Shown here: positions 7,766 to 15,305 of the stretch, in pieces
Position numbering within the stretch: position 1 is the first letter of the stretch
Layout of the letters: the number at the start of each line of letters is the position of its first letter
Source of the DNA: Candidatus Binatia bacterium
GTDB lineage: Bacteria > Vulcanimicrobiota > Vulcanimicrobiia > Vulcanimicrobiales > Vulcanimicrobiaceae
DNA: 64,000 nucleotides
Reading direction: 5' to 3'
NCBI GenBank assembly: GCA_035544215.1
Contig: DATKHY010000001.1
Span: forward strand, 124,001-188,000
Program-made: the position numbers and the translations under genes
The notes under the pieces: generated by a model
Database searches by the model: none
What the model was told of the DNA's origin: nothing
The model's input: the letters and a program-made list of their open reading frames with translations, nothing else

Positions 7766-8143
7766 TTAGCGAGATGTCGCGGGAACGTTCACCGAGACGC
7801 CGTCGCCGCCCGTAATGGTCGCGCCGCTCTGTTTCGGCGCGGTATCCGACTCTCTGATCAGCTCGAACTGCAGCACGGCCTGCCCCGAACGCGGGAGCGA
7901 CACGTCGTAGCGCTGCGGCGAGCAGACCTTCGGCGTACAGAAGGCCGCGAGCCATCCGACGGCAACATTGGACGTCTGAAGCCGAATCGTCGCGTTGGGG
8001 CGCCCGGTCACTTCCAAGCGATACTTGGCCGCGTCGGCACTCGTCGTCTGCAGGTCCGCGCCGGTCCACGGCTGGATCGAAAGACGCGTAGCGGGCTGAG
8101 CCAGCGCAAGCAACATGGCGACGCCGCAGAGGATTTGCATCAC
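7766..8143 (-). CDS. Small exported protein of unknown function
   Basis: About 125 residues with an N-terminal signal peptide (CGVAMLLALAQPA), then a beta-rich domain containing two cysteines (FCTPKVC) that may form a disulfide. No family recognised. Start is GTG 8143 or ATG 8140; either overlaps the stop of the upstream ABC permease, so it is the last gene of the phosphoesterase-ABC transcript. It may be a periplasmic partner of the exporter, but only the position supports that. Confidence 0.6.
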   Translation of the reverse strand: MMQILCGVAMLLALAQPATRLSIQPWTGADLQTTSADAAKYRLEVTGRPNATIRLQTSNVAVGWLAAFCTPKVCSPQRYDVSLPRSGQAVLQFELIRESDTAPKQSGATITGGDGVSVNVPATSR

Positions 8144-8901
8144 GTACGCAGTTTATACCCGATCGCCATCATCCTCAACACGATGGCGAGCGCGACCGCG
8201 GCGAGCAGGACGATCATCGTGACGGAAAACTCAGGCGCCAGGAAGCTCTGTCCGGTGAAGCTGCGGCGAAACGCATCGATCGTGTAGAAGATCGGGTTGA
8301 ACAGCTCGAACGTCTGCAGCGGCCGCGGCAGCATCTTCGCATCGGTGAAGACGCCGCCCACGAAGGTGAGCGGCGTGATGACGAACGTCGTGAGGATCGC
8401 GATGTGGTCGAATTTGTCCGCGATCAAGCCGAAGATCAGCCCGAGCGCCGAGAAGAGAATCGACACGAGCGCGATCACACACAGGTACAGCGCCCAATCG
8501 TGCGGCGCCGTGTGCACCAAGACCACGCCGAGCCCGGTGATGAGGCCGGCGATGAGCAACGCGCGCGCCAGGCTGCCCAGCACGTAGCCTGCAACGATCT
8601 CTCCCGCGGACATCGGGGCGATCAACAGCTCCTGAATCGAGTTCATGAAGCGACCCTGAAAGAGCGAGCTCGAGCACTCGCCGTAGGATGCGTCGATGAC
8701 TTGCAGCATGATCAGGCCCGGGATGAGGAACTGCGCGTAGGTCACGCCCTGCACGCTCGGGATCCGGCTCCCGATCGCAATCCCGAAGACGAAGACGTAG
8801 AGCAGCGTCGTGATTATCGGCGGCCAGATCACCTGGTTGATGATCTTGAGGCTGCGAATGATCTCGCGCTTGACGAGCGTCCAGAGTCCGATGGTATTAA
8901 T
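8140..8901 (-). CDS. ABC-2 type transporter permease
   Basis: Membrane subunit of an ABC-2 exporter (NodJ/DrrB type) with about six helices, for example PPIITTLLYVFVFGIAIG, AQFLIPGLIMLQVI, VLGSLARALLIAGLITGLG, ALGLIFGLIADKF and the final FSVTMIVLLAAVALAIVL. The conserved N-terminus GLWTLVKREIIRSLKIINQV lies upstream of the first in-frame GTG (8832), and there is no ATG, GTG or TTG between it and the ATPase stop. The only plausible initiator is ATT at 8901-8899, with GGAG ten bases upstream, giving NTIGLWTLVKRE. I extended the gene to that codon; the conservative start is 8832. It is co-transcribed with the ATPase. Confidence 0.85.
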   Translation of the reverse strand: MNTIGLWTLVKREIIRSLKIINQVIWPPIITTLLYVFVFGIAIGSRIPSVQGVTYAQFLIPGLIMLQVIDASYGECSSSLFQGRFMNSIQELLIAPMSAGEIVAGYVLGSLARALLIAGLITGLGVVLVHTAPHDWALYLCVIALVSILFSALGLIFGLIADKFDHIAILTTFVITPLTFVGGVFTDAKMLPRPLQTFELFNPIFYTIDAFRRSFTGQSFLAPEFSVTMIVLLAAVALAIVLRMMAIGYKLRT

Positions 8902-9619
8902 TTCGCGTCAGCTCCAAGAAGACGTCTTGCAGGGACTCGCCCTCCGCCACGAGCTCTTCGGTCGGCTTCTCCGTCACGATGCGGCCGTGTCGCACGATCG
9001 CGATGCGCCGGCAGAGCTCTTCCGCCTCCTCGAGATAGTGCGTGGTGAGGAAGACGGTGAGGCCATCCGCGTTGAGCGCGCGCAACCAGCGCCACAACTC
9101 GAGGCGCAGCTCGACGTCGACGCCGGCGGTGGGCTCATCGAGAATGAGCAGCTTGGGCTCGTGAATCAACGCGCGAGCGAGGGACAGCCGGCGCTTCTGA
9201 CCGCCCGAGATCTTCGTGTACTCGAGGTGCGCGTGCGACGTGAGTCCGAATCGTTCGAGCAGCATGTCGGCGCGCTCCGCAACAGCCTTCCCGCGCAATC
9301 CGTAGTACCCCGCGGCGAAGATGAGAACGTCGCGTATCGAGAGATAGCGGTCGAAATTGTACTCCTGCGGCGAGAGGCCGATCAGCCCCCGGGCGTGCCG
9401 CCATTCGTGGTCGTTGTCGTAGCCGAAGATGCGAATGCTGCCCGCGCTCTTGCGGGCCAAGCCGACGATCGCGTTGATCGTGGTCGTCTTGCCGGCGCCG
9501 TTGGGTCCGAGAAAACCGAAGAACTCGCCGGCGGCGACGCGCAGCGAGATTCCGTCGACGGCGGTGAACGCGCCGTAACGCTTCACGAGATTGTCGACTT
9601 CGATCGCGGGCGCTAACAG
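8897..9619 (-). CDS. ABC transporter ATP-binding protein (ABC-2 exporter)
   Basis: ATPase partner of the downstream ABC-2 permease. Walker A is LGPNGAGKTTTIN; the signature is KISGGQKRRLSLARALIHEP; Walker B is LLILDEPTAGVDVELR; the H-loop is TTHYLEEAEEL. The first canonical start is GTG 9586, but that removes the first beta strand normally seen in the family. In-frame upstream codons read APAIEVDNLVKRYG, so initiation probably occurs at CTG 9619 (or another non-standard codon), just after the stop of the phosphoesterase gene at 9630. The substrate of such exporters cannot be predicted. Confidence 0.88.
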   Translation of the reverse strand: MLAPAIEVDNLVKRYGAFTAVDGISLRVAAGEFFGFLGPNGAGKTTTINAIVGLARKSAGSIRIFGYDNDHEWRHARGLIGLSPQEYNFDRYLSIRDVLIFAAGYYGLRGKAVAERADMLLERFGLTSHAHLEYTKISGGQKRRLSLARALIHEPKLLILDEPTAGVDVELRLELWRWLRALNADGLTVFLTTHYLEEAEELCRRIAIVRHGRIVTEKPTEELVAEGESLQDVFLELTRN

Positions 9620-9629
9620 GCTCGACGAA

Positions 9630-10361
9630 CTATGGAATAAAACCCTTGAATCCTTTGTAGCGATGACGGCGGAGGGTAGCGATCAGCTCCGCACTCTCCG
9701 GAATCCCACACGCAGCCAGTTGGGTTGCGACACGCTTGGTGTCGAACGCAACGCGCCGGTGTTTCACCTGCCAGCCTCCGTGCCGCTCCGTCAGGATCGC
9801 ATAGCACGCGCGCGGGTCGCCATCCTTCGGTAAGCCCGCGGACGCCACGTTCACGAGCAGCTTGCCGCGCCACATCCGCACGTAAGGGAGGTGTAGATGC
9901 CCGAAGGCGATCGTGGTCGCGCGTTCCTTCCCGATGAGGCGGCGCAACACGTCTGCCTCCGCGTCCGGCCAGAGATGCTCGTCGTCGGTCTTGGGATTCG
10001 CGTGGACGATGAGCAGCTGGTTATCGTCCTCGCCGATGCGCAGCGCGAACGGGAGCGCTTGGAGCCAAGATCGCCAGCTGTCGCCGATCTCGCGGCGCGT
10101 CCAGTCGACCTGGGCGCGCTTGACCGGCTCCAATGTTTCGCTCGAACTCTCCTCGCCGATATAGCGATCGGTGTTGCCGCGCACGCACGCCGCGCCGATT
10201 TCCTCCAGGCGCTGCAAGACCTTCTTCGGCTTCGGGCCGTCTAGGCAGAGGTCGCCCGCGACGACGATCGCTTCCGCGCCGCCCTGCGATGCAAGGTCGG
10301 CGAGGCAGGCATCGAGCCCGAGGAGGTTGCCATGGATGTCGGAGAGGACGGCGATTCGCAT
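9630..10361 (-). CDS. Metallophosphoesterase (YfcE/diadenosine phosphatase type)
   Basis: 243-residue calcineurin-like phosphoesterase. All metal motifs are present in order: LSDIHGNLLGLDA (residues 6-18), VAGDLCLDGPKP (about 34-45), VRGNTDRYIG (about 60-70), IVHANPKTDD (about 117) and AFGHLHLPYVR (about 153-163). It probably acts on phosphodiesters or phosphoproteins; the substrate is unknown. It starts 12 bases after the amidinotransferase-like gene and ends 10 bases before the proposed ABC ATPase start, within one reverse-strand run from 13555 to 7766. Confidence 0.87.
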   Translation of the reverse strand: MRIAVLSDIHGNLLGLDACLADLASQGGAEAIVVAGDLCLDGPKPKKVLQRLEEIGAACVRGNTDRYIGEESSSETLEPVKRAQVDWTRREIGDSWRSWLQALPFALRIGEDDNQLLIVHANPKTDDEHLWPDAEADVLRRLIGKERATTIAFGHLHLPYVRMWRGKLLVNVASAGLPKDGDPRACYAILTERHGGWQVKHRRVAFDTKRVATQLAACGIPESAELIATLRRHRYKGFKGFIP

Positions 10362-10373
10362 CGACCGCCGAGA

Positions 10374-11210
10374 TCAGTCGCGCCGCAAGACGAGGGCGAG
10401 CATCGCCGGCGTGACGCCGATCTTGGTGAAATCATACAGGTCGATCGACTCGACCCCGATGCCGGCGCGCCGCATGATCGACAGCGACGTGCGATACCGT
10501 ATGTCCGCGATGACGTGCCGCTCGTCCAAGCACAGCACGCCGGCGCCGAGCTCCTCGCCGCGCTCTAGCACGATCGTCTTGAAGCCGGCGAACGCGGACG
10601 CGTCGGCTTTGTCGCCGCCGAGCACGATCGTGTCCTGCGAGACTGCGCAGACCACGGAGCGCAAGGCCGGCACGCCGGGCGCGAGCTTGACCTCCCTGAC
10701 TGAAAACCCGTGACTCCGCGCGAGCTCCGCGAAGCCACGGCGTCCCAGCTCGTTGCCGCGCGTCCCGACGCCGACGAACGCCGTGTTTCCCGCCATCACG
10801 ACGTCGTTGCCGTCGAGCAGTCCCGGCGCGGCGATGTGGCCGGCGATCGGCACGTCGATCCTCGCGAACTCCGACTGCATTCGGTCGACTTCGCCACGGC
10901 GCGACGAGGCCGTGAGGCGCATCATCACCGCGCCATCCGCGAACGCGGCTGCGGCGTCGCCGGCTGCGACTTCGTACGGATCCGATGCGTGAGATTCAAA
11001 AACCGTGACCTCGACCCCGCAGTACTCGAGCGTCTTGCGTAGCACGTCGTGCTGCTCGAGCGTTCGCGCGTACACGCTGCCGGGCTCGCCGGGGAGCGGG
11101 CGCGCGTTCTCGATGGCCCGGGTCGGCTGCACGAGCACGACGGCGATGAGACGCCCCGTCGGCGACGCCACCAGCCGTGGGCCGTAACTGAGCGCGCGAT
11201 GCGTCGTCAT
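10374..11210 (-). CDS. Amidinotransferase/DDAH-fold protein, probable pseudoenzyme
   Basis: 278 residues of the pentein fold (dimethylarginine dimethylaminohydrolase, arginine deiminase and relatives). Family segments are clear: LVQPTRAIENA at the start, FADGAVMMRLTASSRRGE (about residues 90-107), LLDGNDVVMAGNTAFVGVGTRGNELG (about 132-157), AVSQDTIVLGG, and a C-terminal DLYDFTKIGVTPAMLALVL. At the site where DDAH has the catalytic His (LHL) this protein reads ALRSVV. At the catalytic Cys (TCLSLR) it reads TPAMLALVL. Both catalytic residues therefore seem lost, which suggests a ligand-binding or regulatory role. The start overlaps the upstream stop (ATGA). Confidence 0.75.
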   Translation of the reverse strand: MTTHRALSYGPRLVASPTGRLIAVVLVQPTRAIENARPLPGEPGSVYARTLEQHDVLRKTLEYCGVEVTVFESHASDPYEVAAGDAAAAFADGAVMMRLTASSRRGEVDRMQSEFARIDVPIAGHIAAPGLLDGNDVVMAGNTAFVGVGTRGNELGRRGFAELARSHGFSVREVKLAPGVPALRSVVCAVSQDTIVLGGDKADASAFAGFKTIVLERGEELGAGVLCLDERHVIADIRYRTSLSIMRRAGIGVESIDLYDFTKIGVTPAMLALVLRRD

Positions 11211-13555
11211 CGCGCCGTGTAGGGTTCCGGCGTGGGGGCCTCGGTGAAGAACGAGCTCATGTCCGAGGCCAGCAGATCGTTGAGCGTCAAGGGTGGCAGC
11301 CCGAAGATCTCTTCTTCGGTCTTTACCACGCTCGCCGCGCTGAGATGCTCGTCGCCGACGTAGCCGCGTCGCGCCAGCGGCGACACGACGATGGCATAGC
11401 TCCGCATGGGATTGACGTGATCGACCGCAGGAGCCTCCAAGCCTTCCGGGACGACAAAGACGGCCGTCGAGCTCCAGTGCGGCGTATGCGAGACGTAATC
11501 GACGATCTTCCCGAGCGCGCGGTCCGCGCCACGCACGCTCGCGACGTCCGCGCTCGCCGGCAGCCAGACGTAGGTGAAGCTCGGCTCGCGGTCCGCCTGC
11601 ACGTAAGGCTGCATGTCGCGTACAAACTCGTCCGCGCGCGTCGCGTCGTCGATCTTCGGGTTCCAGCCCGCATAGTCGAGGTCCGCGTTGCCGTCGAGCG
11701 CCGCCAGCGCCGGCACGTCGAGATGATATACGGAGCCGTCGTAACCGGAGAGGCGCAGCAGGCCGCCATAGTCGCGGAAAGTCAGTCCGGCGCGGCCCAA
11801 TGCGTTGAACAGATAGCCCGTGCGGCCGTAGTCCTCGGGATCGGCGCCGTGGCCGTTCATCGGCGCGCGCGTCGTTCCGGCCGCTGCGGTGAGCTGCGAA
11901 AAGAGCGTCGCGTCGGCGGCGGTCGCGAACTGCCTCGCCACGTCGAGGTCGGCGTCGGAGGCGTAGAAGTTGTCGGCGAGCGCGTACGTGCGGGCCAAGG
12001 CGTGCAGGTTCGGCGTATCGCTCTCGACATAGCGGCTCAGCGACGAGTCGCCGTCGCCGTGCGCGGCGCCTGAATCGTCCTTGAGTTCGCCGAGCATCGC
12101 GTCGTACGTCTGCGTGCCGACCGCCACGTACACGACGTGATCGATCGCGTCGCTGCGCTTGTTCGAGCGCAGCGGCGGAATCACCGGATTGAAGCGCGCT
12201 ACGCGCGGCGTTCGATTGTAGCGCAGTGCGGCGAGCGTGGCCTTGACCAGCGACGTGTGCTTAAGATCGATCCGTTGGAGCATTCCCCAGCCGTCGACGC
12301 CCTTTCCGGCGACGACGTACAGGTAGCGGCCGTCGCGCGACAGCGCGAGTGCCGTCGGATACCATGCGGTTGGGATGAGACCGTAGCGATAGCGGGCCGG
12401 TTTGCGCGCGTCGAGCACGGCGACGGCGTTGAGCCCGGCGAGCGCGACGTAGAGGCGCTTCCCGTCCGGGCTGAGCGCTTCCGCACTCGGCTCCGCGCCG
12501 TAGGGCGCGCCAGGATAGAGGCGCAGGTCGAGCCCGCGTGCAACGCGCGGCGCGCCGGCCAGGTCGACGACCGCGACGCGGTCCACGTTCGCGAGCGCGA
12601 TATAGGCGTAGCGGCCGTCGCCGCTCACGACCGTCGCACCGGGGACGGCGCCGCCGACGACCTGCGTGCCGTCCGGCGCAGGATCCATCCGAATCGCAGC
12701 CGGATCGCCCGCGTTCGATCCCCCGAGCGCGAGAACGGTGAGCGAAGAGGAGCGCGACGGATCGAAGGCCGGCGCGGCGAAGTGCGGCCGGCTGACCGGC
12801 GGCACAAGGGCGCTGTAGCTGGAAAGGCCGCTACCCGTAGCCAGGACCGCGCCGCTGTCCGCGGCTACGTAAAAAGGAAAGTCGCCGACGGCTACGGAGC
12901 GCTGAACCGCACGCGTCGCGAGATCGATCACAACGACGGCGTCGCCCAAGTTGTCCGCGACGTACGCGGTACGGCCGTCGCGAGCGATCGCGATTCCGGC
13001 GGGAAATGCGCGGCGGCTCCCCTGCGCCGGCAAGGCGATCGGCTGCGCCTCGGGCGTGAGCTGACCACTCGCGTCGAGATCATAGACGCGCACGACGCCC
13101 GCACCTCCGTCCGATGCGAGGACGATCGTGCGCGACGCATCGCTCGGGTCGCGCGCAGCCGCGACGCCCATAAAAAACGACGCGGACGGATCGTGGTAGA
13201 CGCTGGCGAGCTTCATGCTGCGCGTATCGACGACGGCGAGCGAGTAACCGCGCACTAACATTCCGCCCGAGGCGAGCGTCATCGTCGCCGAGCCGTTGCC
13301 GTCGTTGGACACAATGGCATAGCGGCCGTCCGGCGAAAGCGCCAGCCCAAGCGGGTCCGCTCCGACGAACAGGCTTTCGCCCACCGGCGCCGCGATACGG
13401 CCGTTCGGGAGGATGGCGCTCGTCGGGTGGATGCGATCGGCGCCGGTTGGGCGGATGCCCGCCGGTGCAGAATACATTATCAACGGTGCCGGACGAGGCC
13501 CGGCACCCAATAAAACGGCGCCCAACAGCGCCGCTGCAAATGGCTTAAACGACAC
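11207..13555 (-). CDS. Exported beta-propeller (YVTN/YncE) plus phosphoesterase-domain protein
   Basis: About 780 residues. From GTG 13555 the protein begins VSFKPFAAALLGAVLLGAG, a signal peptide; the frame stays open upstream but without a better start. Residues about 30-440 hold YVTN-type propeller blades (GLALSPDGRYAIVSNDGNG, IARDGRTAYVADNLGDAVVVID, SPDGKRLYVALAGLNAVAVLDA, SRDGRYLYVVAGKG). Residues about 455-775 resemble the phosphoesterase/phospholipase C-like family (HVVYVAVGTQTYDAMLGE, TYALADNFYASD, YVWLPASADVASVRGADRALGKIVD). The usual ENxT-type first motif reads VAVGTQTYD, so catalysis is uncertain. Probably periplasmic. Divergent from the PKS gene by only 62 bases. Confidence 0.8.
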   Translation of the reverse strand: MSFKPFAAALLGAVLLGAGPRPAPLIMYSAPAGIRPTGADRIHPTSAILPNGRIAAPVGESLFVGADPLGLALSPDGRYAIVSNDGNGSATMTLASGGMLVRGYSLAVVDTRSMKLASVYHDPSASFFMGVAAARDPSDASRTIVLASDGGAGVVRVYDLDASGQLTPEAQPIALPAQGSRRAFPAGIAIARDGRTAYVADNLGDAVVVIDLATRAVQRSVAVGDFPFYVAADSGAVLATGSGLSSYSALVPPVSRPHFAAPAFDPSRSSSLTVLALGGSNAGDPAAIRMDPAPDGTQVVGGAVPGATVVSGDGRYAYIALANVDRVAVVDLAGAPRVARGLDLRLYPGAPYGAEPSAEALSPDGKRLYVALAGLNAVAVLDARKPARYRYGLIPTAWYPTALALSRDGRYLYVVAGKGVDGWGMLQRIDLKHTSLVKATLAALRYNRTPRVARFNPVIPPLRSNKRSDAIDHVVYVAVGTQTYDAMLGELKDDSGAAHGDGDSSLSRYVESDTPNLHALARTYALADNFYASDADLDVARQFATAADATLFSQLTAAAGTTRAPMNGHGADPEDYGRTGYLFNALGRAGLTFRDYGGLLRLSGYDGSVYHLDVPALAALDGNADLDYAGWNPKIDDATRADEFVRDMQPYVQADREPSFTYVWLPASADVASVRGADRALGKIVDYVSHTPHWSSTAVFVVPEGLEAPAVDHVNPMRSYAIVVSPLARRGYVGDEHLSAASVVKTEEEIFGLPPLTLNDLLASDMSSFFTEAPTPEPYTAR

Positions 13556-13617
13556 GGGAGGTATGCCATTACCAGGACGGTCTCGCGGACCCTGCCGACG
13601 GGGAGGCACGGCGCTCG

Positions 13618-14667
13618 ATGAATCCGGACGCCCGCGTGCTCGCGGTCGCTACGGCCGTGCCTCCGTACGCGCTGGGTCAAGCGGAAGTGATGCGGCGCAT
13701 CGAGCTCGCACTGGGGCCGCGTTCCCGTGAGATCATGCGCTTGCTTCCAATGTTCGGCAACACCGGCATCGATCGACGCTACTCCAGCGTACCGATCGAG
13801 TGGTACGAGGGTCTCCACAAGTGGCCGGAACGCAACCGCGTCTATCTCGACTCGGCGCTCGACCTGCTGGAGACGGCTACGCTGCGCGTCTTGGCCGCCG
13901 CGGGTCGCGGCATCGACGAGATCGACGCCATCGTCGCCGTGTCGACGACGGGCATAGCGACGCCGAGCCTCGACGCGCTGCTCATGGAACGCATGCGGCT
14001 GCGCCGTGACGTGCGGCGTCTGCCGATCTTCGGGCTCGGCTGCGCGGGCGGCGCCATCGGCCTCTCGCGCGCCGCCGCGATGGCCCGCAACGATCCCGGC
14101 TCGCTCGTGCTCTTCCTCGTCGTGGAGTTGTGCGCGCTCTGCTTTCGCCGCGACGACTTCACGAAGAGCAACATCGTTGCGACGGCGCTCTTTGGCGACG
14201 GCGCTGCGGCGGCTTTGATCTCGAGCGAAGGTGAAGGCGCGCGCATCACGGGCGGCGGCGAATACACGTGGCCCGACTCGCTCGACGTCATGGGATGGGA
14301 CGTCACACAGGAGGGGCTGAAGGCGATCTTCTCGCGCGACATCCCCGAGCTCGTCACGACGAAGCTGCACGATGTGGCCGTCGCGTTCTTGGCCGAGCAC
14401 GGCCTGACCCTGCGCGACATCGACTCCTTCGTCTGCCATCCCGGCGGAGCCAAGGTGCTCGACGCGCTCGAGGTGGCGTTCGAGCTCGAGCCTGGCACCC
14501 TCGTGACGTCGCGCGACGTGCTGCGCGACTACGGCAACATGTCGGCGGCGACCGTCATGTTCGTACTGGAACGCGCGATCGGCGATTCACAGCCGTGGCG
14601 CCGCGCGCTGGTCAGCGCCCTCGGACCGGGCTTCACGGCCGGCTTCACGCTGCTCGCCAACGAGTGA
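13618..14667 (+). CDS. Type III polyketide synthase (chalcone/stilbene synthase-like)
   Basis: 349-residue homodimeric ketosynthase that extends an acyl-CoA with malonyl-CoA units. The catalytic triad is visible: Cys in FGLGCAGGAIGLSRA (about residue 142), His in VCHPGGAKVLDALE (about 283) and Asn in DYGNMSAATVMFVLE (about 316). The N-terminus (ARVLAVATAVPPYALGQAEV) and the end (VSALGPGFTAGFTLL) match bacterial alkylpyrone/alkylresorcinol synthases such as BpsA. It overlaps by GTGA an ICMT-like methyltransferase, the same pairing as bpsA-bpsB of B. subtilis, so the product is probably a methylated alkylpyrone. That product is inferred. Confidence 0.92.
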   Translation: MNPDARVLAVATAVPPYALGQAEVMRRIELALGPRSREIMRLLPMFGNTGIDRRYSSVPIEWYEGLHKWPERNRVYLDSALDLLETATLRVLAAAGRGIDEIDAIVAVSTTGIATPSLDALLMERMRLRRDVRRLPIFGLGCAGGAIGLSRAAAMARNDPGSLVLFLVVELCALCFRRDDFTKSNIVATALFGDGAAAALISSEGEGARITGGGEYTWPDSLDVMGWDVTQEGLKAIFSRDIPELVTTKLHDVAVAFLAEHGLTLRDIDSFVCHPGGAKVLDALEVAFELEPGTLVTSRDVLRDYGNMSAATVMFVLERAIGDSQPWRRALVSALGPGFTAGFTLLANE

Positions 14668-15164
14668 GCGTTCTTTGGATCGTTCTCGCGCTCGTCGCGC
14701 TGCAGCGCGTCGTCGAGCTCTTCTACTCCACGCGCAACACGCGCCGGCTGCTCGCGGCCGGCGGCGTGGAAGCCGGCGCGGTGCAGTATCCGTTCATCGT
14801 GCTGCTGCACGCGGCATGGCTCGTCAGTATGGCCGCGCTGATTCCGCCCGCGACCGCGCCGAACTGGTGGCTGCTCGGCATCTACGCGGCTCTGCAGCCG
14901 CTGCGCCTGTGGACGATCGCGACGCTCGGCCCGTATTGGACGACGCGGATCATCAGCGTCCCCGGCGCCCCGCTCGTGCGCAGCGGTCCCTACCGTTTCG
15001 TGCGGCACCCCAACTACGCGATCGTCTGCGCCGAGATCGCGCTTCTTCCGCTGGCGTTCGGCGCGCTCGAGATCGCCATCGTCTTCTCGATCCTCAACGC
15101 GTCGCTGCTCTCGTGGCGCATCCGCGTGGAAGAACGCACACTGACTGCACGGAGAGGCTCGTAG
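14664..15164 (+). CDS. Isoprenylcysteine carboxyl methyltransferase-family protein (BpsB-like)
   Basis: 166-residue integral membrane methyltransferase. About four to five helices (VLWIVLALVALQRVVELFY, FIVLLHAAWLVSMAALI, NWWLLGIYAALQPLRL) precede the SAM-binding ICMT signature LVRSGPYRFVRHPNYAIVCAEI (about residues 111-132) and the C-terminal RIRVEERTL. In B. subtilis the homologue methylates alkylpyrones made by the adjacent type III PKS. The GTG start overlaps the PKS stop. The last codons and stop lie inside the left arm of the 152-bp inverted-repeat element that begins at 15150, so the C-terminus may have been altered by its insertion. Confidence 0.88.
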   Translation: MSVLWIVLALVALQRVVELFYSTRNTRRLLAAGGVEAGAVQYPFIVLLHAAWLVSMAALIPPATAPNWWLLGIYAALQPLRLWTIATLGPYWTTRIISVPGAPLVRSGPYRFVRHPNYAIVCAEIALLPLAFGALEIAIVFSILNASLLSWRIRVEERTLTARRGS

Positions 15165-15301
15165 CCCCGCAGCGAGGCGTGCGACTTTTCCGCAAAAGAC
15201 AGGATGTCGTATTCCTTTGGTGTTGCGGAAAAGCGCGCGAGCAGGAGCCCACACGGATGTGGGCGACGAGCGTCCGAGTCGCGGGGCTACGAGCCTCTCC
15301 G
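15150..15301. mobile_element. 152-bp element with 21-bp perfect terminal inverted repeats (MITE-like)
   Basis: The left arm 15150-15170 and right arm 15281-15301 are exact reverse complements over 21 bp. Nested inside are CTTTTCCGCAA (15185-15195) against TTGCGGAAAAG (15223-15233), and a hairpin CCCACA-CGGA-TGTGGG (15248-15263). There is no coding capacity. It lies between convergent genes, supplies the stop of the ICMT-like gene, and ends four bases before the stop of the MocR gene. It could be a non-autonomous transposable element, a REP/BIME-type unit, or a bidirectional terminator. No clear target-site duplication was found by eye. Confidence 0.6.
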
Positions 15302-15305
15302 CGCG

